Positions 5,174 to 6,443 of a stretch of DNA of 6,443 nucleotides are shown one piece after another. Source of the DNA: Candidatus Faecousia faecipullorum (GTDB lineage Bacteria > Bacillota > Clostridia > Oscillospirales > Oscillospiraceae); assembly GCA_018710805.1 (NCBI GenBank), contig DVJG01000030.1:1-6443 (forward strand), written 5' to 3'. The notes below the pieces were generated by a model that saw nothing but the letters and a program-made list of their open reading frames with translations, had not been told where the DNA came from and made no database searches. The position numbers and the translations under genes were made by a program. How positions within the stretch are numbered: the stretch's first letter is position 1; the number at the start of each line of letters is the position of its first letter.

Positions 5174-6163
5174 ATGTCCGAAAAGAAAATTGATCTTTCT
5201 GATCTCAATATGTCGGATGCCGAGCTGTTTGCCCCGGTGAATCGGGACGATCTGGAGTCCGAAAAGATCACGGCTCCCCGGTACTCCTACTGGAAGAGCG
5301 TGTTCCGCGTATTCTTTAAAAAGAAAATCAATATCATCGCCCTTTCCATTCTGGCGGTGCTGATTGCCTTTACCTATATCTATCCCGCCGTCATCCACTA
5401 TGACGCCGACGTGGACCCCTATGTAAACCTGACGGATTCCGCCGGCAAGCACCTGAAGCCCGCCGCAGCCATGGAGCATTACGAGAAGAGCATCCACTGG
5501 ATTCTGGGCGCAGGCGCCTCCGGTGAGTCCACTTTCGACGCCATCTGGTACGGCAGCAGCATTTCCGTGTCCCTGGCACTGGTCTGTGCCCTCATCAACA
5601 TGACGGTGGGCGTGACCATCGGCGCCGTGTGGGGATTCAGCCGAAAGTTTGATATCTTCATGACGGAGGTCTACAACATTGTAGCCAACGTTCCCTATAT
5701 CCTGCTGATCTCCGTGGTGGTGCTCATTATGTCCGCCAGCTTCTGGAGCATGGTCTTCGCCCTTACCATTACGGGCTGGATTGCCATTGCCTTCTTCATC
5801 CGTACCCAGGTTATTATCATTCGGGACCGGGAGTATAACCTGGCCTCCCGCTGCCTGGGCACCCCCATCACCCGCATTGCCACCAAGAACATCCTGCCCT
5901 TTATGACCTCCGTCATTGTGACCCTGGCCGCTACCGAGATTCCCTCCTATATTTCCTATGAGGTGTTCCTCAGCTTTATCGGCATGGGTATGAAGGATAT
6001 GTCCCTGGGCCGTCTGATTCAGGCCGCACAGAGCGCCATGCTGACCCCCGGCTGGGAAATGGAATTCTGGAGCCCTGTGGCTGTGGCCTCCATTATCACC
6101 GTGGTGCTCTATCTCGTTGGCCAGAACCTGGGCGACGCGTCGGATCCCCGGACCCATATGTAA
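5174..6163 (+). CDS. oppC: Oligopeptide ABC transporter permease, OppC/AmiD type
   Basis: Second membrane subunit, 329 aa, partner of OppB. A charged cytoplasmic N-terminus (1-51) is followed by TM1 (52-74), an extracytoplasmic segment (75-125) and five more predicted helices from about 130 to 315. The EAA coupling loop is REYNLASRCLGTP (219-231) through KNILP (238-242). The C-terminus VGQNLGDASDPRTH (315-328) and the block SYEVFLSFIG are, from memory, nearly those of streptococcal AmiD. The usual GTDxxGRD motif before TM2 is here LGAGASGEST (111-120), a variant also loosely seen in AmiD. The start at 5174 was chosen because GAGGT (5160-5164, overlapping the oppB stop) lies 9 nt upstream and MSEKK begins a plausible cytoplasmic tail. 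The frame is open further upstream to 5039, but that stretch overlaps the end of oppB and encodes no family sequence. Confidence 0.93.
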   Translation: MSEKKIDLSDLNMSDAELFAPVNRDDLESEKITAPRYSYWKSVFRVFFKKKINIIALSILAVLIAFTYIYPAVIHYDADVDPYVNLTDSAGKHLKPAAAMEHYEKSIHWILGAGASGESTFDAIWYGSSISVSLALVCALINMTVGVTIGAVWGFSRKFDIFMTEVYNIVANVPYILLISVVVLIMSASFWSMVFALTITGWIAIAFFIRTQVIIIRDREYNLASRCLGTPITRIATKNILPFMTSVIVTLAATEIPSYISYEVFLSFIGMGMKDMSLGRLIQAAQSAMLTPGWEMEFWSPVAVASIITVVLYLVGQNLGDASDPRTHM

Positions 6164-6175
6164 GAGGAGGTCAAC

Positions 6176-6443
6176 ATGGAAAATAAGAAAGTACTGCTGT
6201 CTGTTGACAACCTGCATGTGAACTTCAAGGTCCGCGGCCGGACCCTGTCCGCCATCCGCGGCATCTCCCTGGATTTCTACGAAGACGAGAGCATCGCCAT
6301 CGTAGGCGAGAGCGGCTCCGGTAAGTCTGTCTTTACAAAGACCTTTGCCGGTATGCTGGAAGCCAACGGCTATATCAGCGAAGGCTCCATCATCTTCAAC
6401 GACGAGGACCTGGCCGATACCCGGGTGGAGCTGACTTCCTCCG
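6176..6443 (+). CDS. oppD: Oligopeptide ABC transporter ATP-binding protein, OppD/AmiE type, 5' part only
   Basis: Cytoplasmic ATPase that energises peptide import with a second ATPase (OppF/AmiF, expected downstream). The first 89 residues are visible. They begin LLSVDNLHVNFKVRGRTLSA, typical of the first strands of the nucleotide-binding domain, and F17 is a candidate aromatic residue stacking on the adenine. Walker A is complete, GESGSGKS at 44-51, with the catalytic-site Lys50. The Q-loop, signature motif and Walker B lie off the right edge. The family is usually about 320-360 aa. The ATG at 6176 has a strong AGGAGG (6165-6170) with a 5-nt spacer, 12 nt after the oppC stop, so it is in the same operon. 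OppD rather than OppF is inferred from gene order and the N-terminal sequence. Confidence 0.9.
   Translation, partial: MENKKVLLSVDNLHVNFKVRGRTLSAIRGISLDFYEDESIAIVGESGSGKSVFTKTFAGMLEANGYISEGSIIFNDEDLADTRVELTSS

Noticed and set aside
1..6443. Mobile element, CRISPR array, tRNA or rRNA genes
   Set aside because: No transposase or integrase frames, no regularly spaced repeats, and no tRNA- or rRNA-like sequence were seen on either strand.

Overview
The window looks like a piece of a moderately GC-rich Gram-positive chromosome, most likely a gut-type Clostridia member (Oscillospiraceae-like). This rests on lipoprotein signal peptides, strong GGAGG-type ribosome sites, sigma-A promoters, and codon choice dominated by CTG/GGC/AAG/GAG/TAC. 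The taxonomic guess is inference; no rRNA or other marker gene is present.

Layout: (1) Positions 1-527, minus strand: the N-terminal 175 residues of a family-3 (polar amino acid) ABC-transporter lipoprotein, cut by the window edge. (2) Positions 528-1151: a 624-bp divergent intergenic region. It holds one near-consensus minus-strand promoter, two near-consensus plus-strand promoters in tandem, an exact 13-mer present at two sites in opposite orientation (one copy inside the minus promoter), and a hairpin-rich leader ahead of the next gene. (3) Positions 1152-6443, plus strand: an oligopeptide permease operon in the order substrate-binding lipoprotein (731 aa), OppB/AmiC-like permease (525 aa), OppC/AmiD-like permease (329 aa), OppD/AmiE-like ATPase (cut after 89 residues). 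The 241-bp gap between the binding protein and the first permease contains a 12-bp perfect hairpin and a second structured block whose arms can pair in two mutually exclusive ways.

How the genes work together: the lipoprotein captures extracellular peptides, the two permeases form the membrane channel, and OppD (normally with OppF, expected just beyond the right edge) supplies ATP hydrolysis. Both permeases resemble the streptococcal Ami branch of oligopeptide permeases more than the E. coli Opp branch: OppB has the large extracytoplasmic loop of AmiC and OppC has AmiD-like sequence blocks. Hairpins after the binding-protein gene and a weak ribosome site on oppB fit a large excess of binding protein over permease.

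Most interesting point: the 731-aa binding protein appears circularly permuted. Residues of about 60-185, directly after the signal peptide and linker, read like the C-terminal segment of AmiA/OppA proteins. The ordinary N-terminal start of the fold appears only near residue 187, and the protein stops just where that C-terminal segment would normally follow. The regulatory DNA on both sides of this gene is the second point of interest.
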